Assembly: GCA_023395615.1 (NCBI GenBank)
Contig: JAEWYP010000086.1
Location: 1 to 18,241, forward strand
Direction: 5' to 3'
Length of the DNA stretch: 18,241 nt
DNA from: Bacillota bacterium
GTDB taxonomy: Bacteria; Bacillota; Clostridia; Christensenellales; Aristaeellaceae
Shown here: one piece after another, positions 6,547-13,634 of the stretch
Layout: each line of letters opens with the position of its first letter
Numbering within the stretch: position 1 is the first letter of the stretch
Program-made: the position numbers and the translations under genes
Notes under the pieces: model-generated
What the model saw: the letters and a program-made list of their open reading frames with translations, nothing else
The model's database searches: none
Told to the model about the DNA's origin: nothing

Positions 6547-7289
6547 GCGACCACCCCCGTAACCCAGCTGGTAATCGGAATGGCCAGCGCCATCGCCCCC
6601 ACCATGGAGATAGACAGCGCGTAGTCGGTCAGCCAGTCCCATTTCAACAGTTTCACGCACGCGCCCACGATCAGCATAATCACAGCCGACGCCAGCATCA
6701 CAAACACGGGAATCCATCCGGTCAGTCCTTCGGTGACGTGGCCGAAGATCATGCCCAGAAACGCGGAGATCATGCCCATAAACAGGGCGTTCATGAAAAT
6801 CTCACTCCAACGCCGGTCCCGTTTTTCCAGCTTGTCCACGCCGCTTAGCAGGCGTTTGCAGAGGATCGGGGTAAACAGCACTCCGGCCATAATCCCCAGC
6901 GTCATCACCCAGGCGATGGTTGTGTACTGCGGCGCGGTCAGCATCGTTGCCGTATCGCCCAGGGTGGTGCCAACGGCGCGGGCGGCGGCCTCGGCGGCAG
7001 GCGTTTCGTAGGTAATCGCGCCGATGACGGACAGGCGCAGCCACGGCAGCGGAAGCCCCAGCTTGCGGGACAGGGCGATGACACCGATCAGGATGGAAAT
7101 GGCGGGCACCACGGTAAACGTAGCGCTGGTGCGCACCACCCGGCGAAGCGTGCTTTTTTGCATGCCCAGCGCCAGCGCGCGCCGCCACGAGCGTACCAGA
7201 AAGAAGATGGACTGGGCCAGCACCAGCAGCAGGATCACGGCGACCACGATGTACAGGAAAGAATCGTTAACCGAAAATGGCCTTGGCAA
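6543..7289 (-). CDS. Polytopic membrane protein, probable DUF5058 family
   Basis: The 248-residue product has six predicted membrane helices (about 11-33, 56-74, 122-143, 163-184, 190-212 and 223-246). The opening, NDSFLYIVVAVILLLVLAQS with a basic loop SWRRALALG, matches my memory of DUF5058 proteins found in Clostridia; that assignment is moderate. LSVIGAITYETPAAEAAAR (86-104) is a conserved-looking polar/Pro stretch. The start is a TTG at 7289, chosen because AAGGGGG lies 7 bases before it and no ATG fits the N-terminus. It is the first gene of a three-gene unit with a second membrane protein and an M20 peptidase, joined by ATGA overlaps. It starts only 65 bases after lacI on the same strand with no clear promoter between, so it may be read with lacI. 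Function unknown. Confidence 0.83.
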   Translation of the reverse strand: MPRPFSVNDSFLYIVVAVILLLVLAQSIFFLVRSWRRALALGMQKSTLRRVVRTSATFTVVPAISILIGVIALSRKLGLPLPWLRLSVIGAITYETPAAEAAARAVGTTLGDTATMLTAPQYTTIAWVMTLGIMAGVLFTPILCKRLLSGVDKLEKRDRRWSEIFMNALFMGMISAFLGMIFGHVTEGLTGWIPVFVMLASAVIMLIVGACVKLLKWDWLTDYALSISMVGAMALAIPITSWVTGVVA

Positions 7290-7354
7290 ATTGAGTCCCC
7301 CTTTTCACCCTGCGCACGGCATGTCAATCAGGCAAAAAGCTCCAGGCCGCGCTG

Positions 7355-8380
7355 CTATTTAATACTATTCGCCGGACGCGCCGTGGTTTCCTCGTCATAA
7401 ATCCGCACCGGGACCACAACAATCTGCGGCGGCAGGTCGCGATGATCAATCCGATTCAGCAACAGTTTCACCGCGGTTTCCGCAACGCCCGGGCCATCCG
7501 CCGTAACGCTGGTAAGCGGCGGCAGGTAGGCATGTCCCCGGCGGATATGGTCAAAGCTGATCATCGACACATCCTCCGGCACCCGCACGCCACGCAGACG
7601 CAGGTCGTTCATGCAGTAATAAGCCAGTTCGTCGTTATAGGTGATTATCGCCGAATAATCAATCGGTTCCAGTACGGACAGCAGTTCTCCGGGCTGAGGT
7701 TTCTCAAAAAAGGTCCTCCAGGGAATTACCTTCAGGCTATCTGCGGGCAGACCGGCCTTCTCCAGTGCGCTCATAAGCCCTGCCTGCCGGTCCTGCTGAG
7801 AACTGTTCACGTTCGGACCGGCCAGATAAACAATTCTGTGGTGCCCCAGCGCGGCCAAATGATCCCCCACCAGCCGCCCGCCCATTTCATCATCGCAGCG
7901 GGCGGTATCCACCGTTACCCCCTTAATCCACCGATCCAGCAGCACAAAGGGAACCCCGGCGCGCTGCATACACTCGATATGGCTTGCGTTGTTATGCGGG
8001 AAAAACAGGATTCCGTCAACCGAACGGGAGATGGCCATGTGGATCATCTTTTCCGCCAGATCATCGTTCACCTGCGTGCAGAGAATCATAATGTGATAAT
8101 CCTTCTGCTGAAGAAGCGCGTCCATCTCACTGAGCATGTTGGAATAGTAAGGGTTGCTGATGTCGTTGACGATCACGGCGATCGTGCGGCTGGTGCCCGA
8201 ACGCAAAGTAGATGCTGAAGAATTGCGGATATACCCCATCCGGGACGCGGTTTGGATAATCGCGTTGCGGGTATCCAGCGGCAGGCGGATGTCGTTTCGC
8301 AGCGCGCGCGAGACCGTATTGGCCGAATAACCGCAGGCTTTGGCGATATCCTGTAGGGTAGCGCGGTGTTGATCCGTCAT
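7355..8380 (-). CDS. LacI-family transcriptional repressor
   Basis: This is a DNA-binding regulator of carbohydrate genes, 341 residues. The N-terminal helix-turn-helix is TLQDIAKACGYSANTVSRAL (8-27), followed by the hinge segment NSSASTLRSG (53-62) and a periplasmic-binding-protein-like effector domain opening with IAVIVNDISNPYYSNMLSEM (67-86) and continuing to ISFDHIRRGHAYLPPLTSV. The ATG at 8380 has GGGAGGG 5-7 bases upstream; a longer frame from 8422 has no such support. It is divergent from a sugar ABC importer and the shared region contains a palindromic operator typical of the family, so it most likely represses that importer until its sugar ligand binds. The ligand cannot be told from sequence. 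Confidence 0.95.
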   Translation of the reverse strand: MTDQHRATLQDIAKACGYSANTVSRALRNDIRLPLDTRNAIIQTASRMGYIRNSSASTLRSGTSRTIAVIVNDISNPYYSNMLSEMDALLQQKDYHIMILCTQVNDDLAEKMIHMAISRSVDGILFFPHNNASHIECMQRAGVPFVLLDRWIKGVTVDTARCDDEMGGRLVGDHLAALGHHRIVYLAGPNVNSSQQDRQAGLMSALEKAGLPADSLKVIPWRTFFEKPQPGELLSVLEPIDYSAIITYNDELAYYCMNDLRLRGVRVPEDVSMISFDHIRRGHAYLPPLTSVTADGPGVAETAVKLLLNRIDHRDLPPQIVVVPVRIYDEETTARPANSIK

Positions 8381-8412
8381 AAATTCCCTCCCGTACCACA
8401 TAGCATGCATGC

Positions 8413-8441
8413 AGAGTAGCATTTTCCAGATATGTTTTCAA
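8413..8441 (-). promoter_or_regulatory. Probable lacI promoter
   Basis: On the minus strand TTGAAA (8441-8436) and TACTCT (8418-8413) are separated by exactly 17 bases, placing the start near 8406, about 26 bases before the repressor ATG. A GCATGCATGC palindrome (8403-8412) covers the predicted start site and could be an autoregulatory site, though it lacks the sequence of the importer operator. Confidence 0.5.
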
Positions 8442-8466
8442 TAGACAGGTAAATTTTTATAAAGGA

Positions 8467-8495
8467 TTGACAATTTGGAAAACCTGCATTAGAAT
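8467..8495 (+). promoter_or_regulatory. Promoter of the sugar ABC importer operon
   Basis: Perfect TTGACA (8467-8472) and TAGAAT (8490-8495, five of six consensus bases) with 17-base spacing form a strong sigma-A-type promoter. Transcription should begin near 8502, about 45 bases before the GTG start of the binding-protein gene. Confidence 0.82.
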
Positions 8496-8505
8496 GTCAC
8501 TAAAG

Positions 8506-8517
8506 GTTAACGTTAAC
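8506..8517 (+). promoter_or_regulatory. LacI-family operator (palindrome GTTAACGTTAAC)
   Basis: This is a perfect 12-bp palindrome centred on CG, the usual centre of LacI/GalR-family operators. It begins about 10 bases after the -10 element, at roughly +5 to +16, where bound repressor would block RNA polymerase. The adjacent divergent LacI-family gene is the obvious regulator. Confidence 0.8.
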
Positions 8518-8546
8518 TCAACAGAATATAGGAGGAGGAACGAATC

Positions 8547-9827
8547 GTGAAAAAGATTCTTGCTCTTGTACTGGCTTGCTGTCTGCTTCTGGTCGGCAGC
8601 GTCGCTTTGGCTGAGAGCTCTGATACCGTACATCTGACCCTGTGGACTTTCCAGGAGCTGCACCTCCAGTTCTACAAAGAAATGCTGGCCGAGTATAATG
8701 CCCAGACCAAAGGCCCGAAACTGGACATCGACATGCAATGCTATCCATACGAGGACATGCACAACAAATTGACGATCGCCCTCCAGACCGGCGAAGGCGC
8801 GCCTGACATCTCCGATATCGAAGTGAACATGTTCGCCAACTACCTCAAGGGCGACATTCAGCTGGCCGATATGAACGAGTATGTGGAACCCCTCAAGGAC
8901 AAGCTGGTTATGCAACGCCTTGACAACTACGCCCGCGACGGCAAGTATTACGGTATTGATCACCATATCGGCGCCTGCGTGGTGTTCTACAACACCGAAA
9001 TTCTCGAGGCGGCCGGGGTCAACTACAAAGATATCAAAACCTGGGATGATTTCGCCGCGGCCGGCAAAGTCGTTCTGGAAAAGACCGGCAAGCCCATGAC
9101 CACCTGGGAAGTTAAGGATACCTGGAGCATCTACCCGCTCGTAAGCCAGCATGGCGGCGACTGGCTGGATGCCGACAACAACGTTCACATGGATGATCCG
9201 GTGGTGGTAAGTACTCTGCAGTTCATGAGCGACATGCTGGACGCGGGCACCGCAGTCGCGGCCCCCGGCGGCGGACACCATGAGGAAGAGTATTATGGCT
9301 GGATGAACGCCGGCAACTGCGCATCCGTCATCATGCCCTTCTGGTATACTGCGCGCTTCACCAACTATATGCCCGATCTGGCCGGTAAAATCAAAGTCGC
9401 CCCGATGCCCACGTGGACTGACGGCGGCTACAAGACCGCTCAGATGGGCGGTACCGGCACCGCGGTCATCAAGACCAGCAAAAACCTTGAACTTGCCAAG
9501 GATTTCCTCGCTTACGCGACCCTGAGCTACGAAGGCAACCTGCAGGAATGGTACATCCTTGGCTTCGACCCGATCCGCAAGGATGTGTACGGCACGGCTG
9601 ACCTTGCCAAGCCCAACCAGTTCTTCGATTACTTCGGCAACGACATCTTCGACGTCGTTTCCTCGATGCTCGACAGCGTCGCGCCCACCTGCCTGACCGA
9701 CCTGTATCCCACCGCCGCCGATATCGTTAAGTCCGAGATGGCTTACGATCTGGTTGTCAAGCGCATGGCTCCCGCAGATATCGCAAAGACCTGCGCGGAT
9801 GAACTGCGTGATGCGGCTGCCCAATAA
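8547..9827 (+). CDS. Extracellular sugar-binding protein of an ABC importer (family 1)
   Basis: This protein captures a carbohydrate outside the cell and delivers it to the two permeases encoded downstream. It has 426 residues, normal for family 1 binding proteins. The N-terminus MKKILALVLACCLLLVGSVA, then LAESSD, is a signal peptide with a likely signal-peptidase I cut after ALA. The body has family features: LTLWTFQELH near the start, a DISDIEVNMFANYL block, YGIDHHIGACVVFYNTEILE, and a C-terminal helical lobe. The GTG start at 8547 is set by GGAGGAGG 8 bases upstream. Unusually for a Firmicute-like binding protein, no clear lipobox with Cys after the hydrophobic core is seen (Cys11-Cys12 lie inside a very short core), so membrane anchoring is uncertain. 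The sugar cannot be predicted. Confidence 0.93.
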   Translation: MKKILALVLACCLLLVGSVALAESSDTVHLTLWTFQELHLQFYKEMLAEYNAQTKGPKLDIDMQCYPYEDMHNKLTIALQTGEGAPDISDIEVNMFANYLKGDIQLADMNEYVEPLKDKLVMQRLDNYARDGKYYGIDHHIGACVVFYNTEILEAAGVNYKDIKTWDDFAAAGKVVLEKTGKPMTTWEVKDTWSIYPLVSQHGGDWLDADNNVHMDDPVVVSTLQFMSDMLDAGTAVAAPGGGHHEEEYYGWMNAGNCASVIMPFWYTARFTNYMPDLAGKIKVAPMPTWTDGGYKTAQMGGTGTAVIKTSKNLELAKDFLAYATLSYEGNLQEWYILGFDPIRKDVYGTADLAKPNQFFDYFGNDIFDVVSSMLDSVAPTCLTDLYPTAADIVKSEMAYDLVVKRMAPADIAKTCADELRDAAAQ

Positions 9828-9850
9828 GGTAACTCCGATTCGTTTCCGAT

Positions 9851-9878
9851 CTGCGCCGGGGGTTCTCCCCCGGCGCAG
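9851..9878 (+). promoter_or_regulatory. Intercistronic GC-rich hairpin after the binding-protein gene
   Basis: CTGCGCCGGGGG (9851-9862) and CCCCCGGCGCAG (9867-9878) form a perfect 12-bp stem with a TTCT loop, 23 bases after the stop codon. There is no T-run after it, so it is more likely an mRNA 3'-end stabiliser or processing boundary than a terminator, comparable in role to the elements between malE and malF. Confidence 0.7.
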
Positions 9879-9927
9879 AAGCTCGGAACCCATTCATTCA
9901 AAGCCGGCAATGAAACATTGTATCCCT

Positions 9928-9957
9928 CCCCGGAAGGTATTCTTTCACGGGGTTTTT
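9928..9957 (+). terminator. Probable partial intrinsic terminator between binding protein and permeases
   Basis: CCCCGGAAGG (9928-9937) pairs with CTTTC-A-CGGGG (9942-9952), ten pairs with one bulged A and one G-U around a TATT loop, directly followed by TTTTT (9953-9957). It lies inside the operon, 54 bases before the first permease start. Incomplete termination here would lower permease mRNA relative to binding-protein mRNA. Confidence 0.62.
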
Positions 9958-10010
9958 CGCTTGAAACCCAATCAATCAGCCGCACAGTGCGGCCTTGGAG
10001 GGCTGACATT

Positions 10011-10937
10011 TTGCAGAAAACAGTTCGGAAACGAAAACTGACCGGTATCAACGATCCAAAAGTGGTGCCTTATGTGATGATTGCGCCTTTTTTGCTGTAT
10101 TTCCTTCTGATCTATCTCTACCCAACGGTTTCCTCCATCATCATGAGTTTTCAGAAGATCGATGGGCCGAATACCGCAACGTTTATCGGCCTGAGCAATT
10201 ATAAAAAACTACTTTCCAATAACTATCTCATGGCGTTGCAGACTACAGGCAATTACACGCTGTGGGATCTTCTGATTCTCATTCCCATCCCCCTGATCTT
10301 TGCCGCAATCCTTAGCAGCCGCTTTGCATTGTGGCCCAATTTCTTCAAATCCCTGTACTTTATCCCCGCTCTTACCTCCATCATCGTGGCGGGCATCGTA
10401 TTCAGGCTGGCGTTCGGCAGCCTGGAAACCGCGCTGGCCAATCGCGTTTGCATCGCGCTGGGTCTGCCGGGTACGGAATGGCTAAATCACTTCGGAACCG
10501 GCAACTTCGTACTGGTTCTGATGACGCTCTGGCGTTGGATGGGTGTGAATATTATCTATTTCTATTCCGCGATCCGCGCCATACCGCAGGACCTGTACGA
10601 GGCGGCGCGTATCGACGGGGCCGGTGAGCTGCGCTCATTCTTTAGCATCACCCTGCCCAGCATACGCCCGGTTTTAATCTACGTGATCACCATTACCGTG
10701 CTGGGCGGTTTCTCCATGTTCACCGAAAGTGTTGCCCTGTGGCAGCAAAGCAATCCCGGCGGGATCGGGCGCACCATCGTTGGGTACATGTATATGATGG
10801 GTATCTACAAAAACAATATGGGCCTCGCATCGGCGGTAGGGATCACGTTGCTGTTGCTGGTCAGCTGTGTGAACCTTGTACAGCTGACGTTGATGGGCTT
10901 TTTCAGGAAGGAGGAAAAAGCATGCGGAGATCGCTGA
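10011..10937 (+). CDS. Sugar ABC transporter permease, MalF type
   Basis: This is an inner-membrane subunit of the importer, 308 residues with six predicted helices; PYVMIAPFLLYFLLIYLYPT (20-39) is the first. The cytoplasmic EAA loop that contacts the ATPase is EAARIDGAGELRSFFSITLP (197-216), matching the EAA...G...I.LP signature. The start is a TTG at 10011, 8 bases after GGAGGG; a longer reading from 9918 would begin within the terminator-like region and adds a non-homologous tail. The 3' end overlaps the next permease gene by 16 bases. No ATPase gene follows, as in many Firmicutes where a shared MsmX-type ATPase serves several importers. Confidence 0.92.
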   Translation: MQKTVRKRKLTGINDPKVVPYVMIAPFLLYFLLIYLYPTVSSIIMSFQKIDGPNTATFIGLSNYKKLLSNNYLMALQTTGNYTLWDLLILIPIPLIFAAILSSRFALWPNFFKSLYFIPALTSIIVAGIVFRLAFGSLETALANRVCIALGLPGTEWLNHFGTGNFVLVLMTLWRWMGVNIIYFYSAIRAIPQDLYEAARIDGAGELRSFFSITLPSIRPVLIYVITITVLGGFSMFTESVALWQQSNPGGIGRTIVGYMYMMGIYKNNMGLASAVGITLLLLVSCVNLVQLTLMGFFRKEEKACGDR

Positions 10938-11779
10938 AAGGCAGTGGAAAGAACGCGATCACCCGTGTGCTGATCGCCTTGCTTCTCATCCTTGCCGGTG
11001 CATTGCTGATGATGCCTTTTTACTTTATGTTCCTCTCTTCGCTCAAACCCGGCACCGAAATTCTCCGCCTCGGGTTAAGCTTTCAGTTCGATCCCGGCGT
11101 ATCCTCCTTTACGAATTATGCGGCGCTGAACACCTACCGGGACGGCATCTACTGGAAATGGTATCAGAGCAGCCTCGTAATCATGGTGCTGCAAACCTCA
11201 GTCGGGCTGTTCTTCTCTTCGATCGTCGGTTATGCGCTGGCTATGTACCATTTCAAGGGGCGCAGGGCCGTAGACATTCTGGTGCTGATCCTGCTGATGA
11301 TGCCGTTTGAAATTCTGATTCTTCCAATGTACCGCACGCTGATGCGTATCAAGCTGATGGACAGTTACTTCGGCGTAATCCTCCCCTATCTGGTTCCAGC
11401 GTTTATGGTGTTCTTCTTCCGACAATACGCGAGCGGACTGCCGATCGAACTGATTGAGGCGGGACGAATCGACGGCTGCACCGACTACGGCATTTTTTTC
11501 CGTATTATGGTTCCGGTGATGATCCCCGCTTACGGGGCAATGGCAATCCTGTCTGCCATGAACAGCTGGAATAACCTGCTTTGGCCGTTGATCGTGCTGA
11601 ATACCAATGAGAAGTTCACCATTCCCATCGGTATGGGCACCACGATCACCCCATATGGCAACGCATACGATATCCTGATGCCGGGCGCCGTCATGGCGAT
11701 CATACCGATCGTGCTGATCTTCCTCGCCTGCCAGAAAACCTTCATGGCCGGTATGACAGCAGGCAGCGTGAAGGGGTAA
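10922..11779 (+). CDS. Sugar ABC transporter permease, MalG type
   Basis: This is the second membrane subunit of the importer, 285 residues. The first helix is about 15-38, followed by the family-typical SSLKPGTEIL (39-48). The EAA loop is EAGRIDGCTDYGIFFRIMVP (179-198), and the C-terminus GMTAGSVKG is characteristic of MalG-like permeases. The ATG at 10922 has GGAAGGAGG about 6 bases upstream, inside the end of the previous gene. A longer frame from 10739 lies entirely in the first permease and is not used. It is the last gene of the operon; no sugar-degrading enzyme is linked in this window. Confidence 0.93.
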   Translation: MRRSLKGSGKNAITRVLIALLLILAGALLMMPFYFMFLSSLKPGTEILRLGLSFQFDPGVSSFTNYAALNTYRDGIYWKWYQSSLVIMVLQTSVGLFFSSIVGYALAMYHFKGRRAVDILVLILLMMPFEILILPMYRTLMRIKLMDSYFGVILPYLVPAFMVFFFRQYASGLPIELIEAGRIDGCTDYGIFFRIMVPVMIPAYGAMAILSAMNSWNNLLWPLIVLNTNEKFTIPIGMGTTITPYGNAYDILMPGAVMAIIPIVLIFLACQKTFMAGMTAGSVKG

Positions 11780-11857
11780 CACACACAAACCGAATCGCAG
11801 GATGCATAGAGAAGCGCACAGCTCGCTCCGCCGCGCATATCCTCTTTCAGAAACCAC

Positions 11858-11886
11858 AGACCGGACGGTGTATTGCCGTCCGGTCT
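11858..11886. terminator. Hairpin between convergent genes, probable bidirectional terminator
   Basis: AGACCGGACGG (11858-11868) and CCGTCCGGTCT (11876-11886) form a perfect 11-bp stem with a 7-base loop. It lies in the 187-base gap between the importer operon (plus) and the VanW gene (minus), which converge. T-tracts on either side are weak (TATTTT at about 11897-11902 on plus; GGTTTCTG on minus), so efficiency is uncertain. The rest of this gap shows nothing recognisable. Confidence 0.6.
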
Positions 11887-11966
11887 CAGTCTACCAGTAT
11901 TTTGTCAGTGGTATGTGCGCTTCCAGCGAATCGCACGTGGATCAATCCATGCTCACTTTTGTGGGG

Positions 11967-13400
11967 TTAAACCCGGAAAAGTCCCACGGTGAGGCATCCG
12001 TCGCTCATGAAAAAGTTGATACGCACGGCATAAGGCAGGGTGTTGGTGAAGATCATGGTCGTGTCGCCGCCGCCCACCGCCGCGTCAAACCCGACCGGGC
12101 AATAGTAAATCCCAACGTCCGCGTGCACCTTGCGCCAGTTAATCAGAATCGGCACCTGAATCAGCAGGTTATACAGCGTGGTATTTACCTGGCAGCAGCC
12201 TCCGCCGTATCCCCACAGCGCCGTCTGGCTCATGATGGGGGCGTGATGGTACCCCGTCGAGGCGCGGTATGGGCCCATCAAAGCGTAGGTGTTCACGGTT
12301 TCGCCCGGCTGTACCACCGTATTGGAGATAAAGCTGGAACCCAGATAAATATTCCAGTTACGGCCCTGATACTGCATGGTGTGTACCCCTACCGCGTAGA
12401 AGGTACTCATGCAGCTGATCAGGTCGCCGCTCTGCGCGTCGGCCCAGGGAACCACCTTCATGAGGTAACTTACATCGCTTTGTTCGATATAGCCTGTCGT
12501 GCGCCAGTACGGCAACGGATAGCGCCCCTGGCTGTCCAGCGTGTCCACCGACACGGCGGAACCGGGGTTGATCGTTTTGAGCACCTCGTTACCTTTTTCG
12601 TCATAGCTGCGGATATCGGTGGAGTGGTTTACGAACGCAAGCCCGACATGGATATCGCATCCCGGGATATCCCCCGCGTACGGGTCGATGCGGTCCCACT
12701 TGAATAAGGCCGCGGTGGGCACGTATCCGTATGAATTGTTATATCGTATGTAGCTTACGCCGTTTTGGTTGCTGCTGACCGTTACCTTATCGTACTTCGG
12801 GATTTTGAAAGCGGCGGCGGCATCCGCGCTCGCCGATTTCTTAGCAACGACCGCTTTATAAGCGTATGCGACGAAATTCTCTTGGAACCCGGCAATTGCG
12901 TCGGTCGAATCGTCCGGAGCCACGGTCGCTTCCCCGGTTGGCGCGGCGGTTACCGCAGCGCCGGTAGCGCCGTTCACATACTCATGTATCTCGCTCAGAT
13001 ACTGGGTGCGCACATAGCCGTTGTTGCGGCCAATATCCACCAGCGACCATTCGTCGCCCATTTCAATTATGTATACCACGTCGCCCTTGGCAATACTTCC
13101 GCATCCGCCCGCGTTATCATCCGGCGCCTGCCGAACTTTCAGTGGCGCAGAGGCAATGGCCGTATAGCGCACCACGCTGTCGTCGGCATTAGCTTCTTCC
13201 TCGGCGCTGGAGGCGGGCATATCTGTCGCTTCGGGGGTTGCAGTCACTTCGGGCGTTGCAGTCGCCGTCGCTTCGGGCGTCTGGCTGGGTTGCGCTGTCG
13301 GTACAAAGGTGGGCGAGCTCTCGCCCAGAGCAAAAACGTTTTGCCCCGCCAGCATCAGGCTAAGGGTGGCAATCAACAGTCGACCGGCCCATTTTTTCAT
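11967..13400 (-). CDS. Secreted SH3-domain and VanW-family protein
   Basis: This is a probable cell-envelope protein, 477 residues. A signal peptide (1-24, cut after VFA) precedes a Thr/Pro/Ala-rich linker (about 28-70) with TATPE-type repeats. A bacterial SH3 domain follows (about 77-138, KVRQAPDDNAGG...GYVRTQYL), a second SH3-like unit (about 176-233, ending YGYVPTAALFKW), perhaps a third (about 253-313, ending GYIEQSDVSYL), and a C-terminal VanW domain (about 345-470). The VanW signature is clear: VQPGETVN (363-370), GYGGGCCQVNTTLYNLL (397-413) and PVGFDAAVGGGDTTMIFTN (435-453). VanW occurs in some vancomycin-resistance clusters, but these chromosomal SH3-VanW proteins are widespread and no van genes are present. 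The ATG at 13400 has AAGGAG about 10 bases upstream; the frame open to 14156 is antisense to uvrC. Confidence 0.88.
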   Translation of the reverse strand: MKKWAGRLLIATLSLMLAGQNVFALGESSPTFVPTAQPSQTPEATATATPEVTATPEATDMPASSAEEEANADDSVVRYTAIASAPLKVRQAPDDNAGGCGSIAKGDVVYIIEMGDEWSLVDIGRNNGYVRTQYLSEIHEYVNGATGAAVTAAPTGEATVAPDDSTDAIAGFQENFVAYAYKAVVAKKSASADAAAAFKIPKYDKVTVSSNQNGVSYIRYNNSYGYVPTAALFKWDRIDPYAGDIPGCDIHVGLAFVNHSTDIRSYDEKGNEVLKTINPGSAVSVDTLDSQGRYPLPYWRTTGYIEQSDVSYLMKVVPWADAQSGDLISCMSTFYAVGVHTMQYQGRNWNIYLGSSFISNTVVQPGETVNTYALMGPYRASTGYHHAPIMSQTALWGYGGGCCQVNTTLYNLLIQVPILINWRKVHADVGIYYCPVGFDAAVGGGDTTMIFTNTLPYAVRINFFMSDGCLTVGLFRV

Positions 13401-13439
13401 GTCGCGCGTTCTCCTTCGATATGGTTTCAAAACGTTTCT

Positions 13440-13468
13440 ATTATATCGACCGTTTTCCTCCGCGTCAA
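13440..13468 (-). promoter_or_regulatory. Promoter of the SH3-VanW gene
   Basis: On the minus strand TTGACG (13468-13463) and a perfect TATAAT (13445-13440) are spaced 17 bases apart. The start would be near 13433, about 33 bases ahead of the ATG. This is one of the strongest promoter matches in the window. Confidence 0.82.
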
Positions 13469-13553
13469 GGCGCGACGACAGCGTATAAAGCCCGCGATGA
13501 GCCATCGGGCGCGTTTTGCGCCCCATCGTGAACGTGTAAAATCTTCCCACCCC

Positions 13554-13582
13554 TTGCGCGCGGGTCAAAGCGAGGATACAAT
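13554..13582 (+). promoter_or_regulatory. Probable uvrC promoter
   Basis: TTGCGC (13554-13559) and TACAAT (13577-13582) are 17 bases apart, giving a start about 45 bases before the uvrC ATG. I see no LexA/DinR-type operator (GAAC-N4-GTTC) nearby, so there is no visible SOS control. Confidence 0.55.
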
Positions 13583-13634
13583 AACAGTGAAACCAAACAC
13601 GGGTTCTCCACCCCCTCGGAAGGAAAGGATCGAC

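Noticed and set aside
7330..7360. lacI terminator near a CTTTTTG stretch
   Set aside because: The bases ahead of the T-run form only a 3-5 bp interrupted stem, too weak to list.
9851..9878. GC hairpin as the terminator of the binding-protein gene
   Set aside because: There is no T-run after the stem, so it is listed as a stabilising or processing element instead.
8457..9893. Minus-strand open frame of 478 codons over the binding-protein gene
   Set aside because: The plus-strand frame has a signal peptide, family motifs, a strong promoter and a Shine-Dalgarno; the minus frame would also run across that promoter and has none of these.
11967..13400. Vancomycin-resistance gene cluster
   Set aside because: Only a VanW domain is present; there is no VanHAX ligase set or VanRS pair, and such SH3-VanW proteins are ordinary chromosomal proteins.
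12765..13634. N-terminal extension of UvrC
   Set aside because: It is antisense to the VanW gene; homology and the Shine-Dalgarno place the start at 13635.
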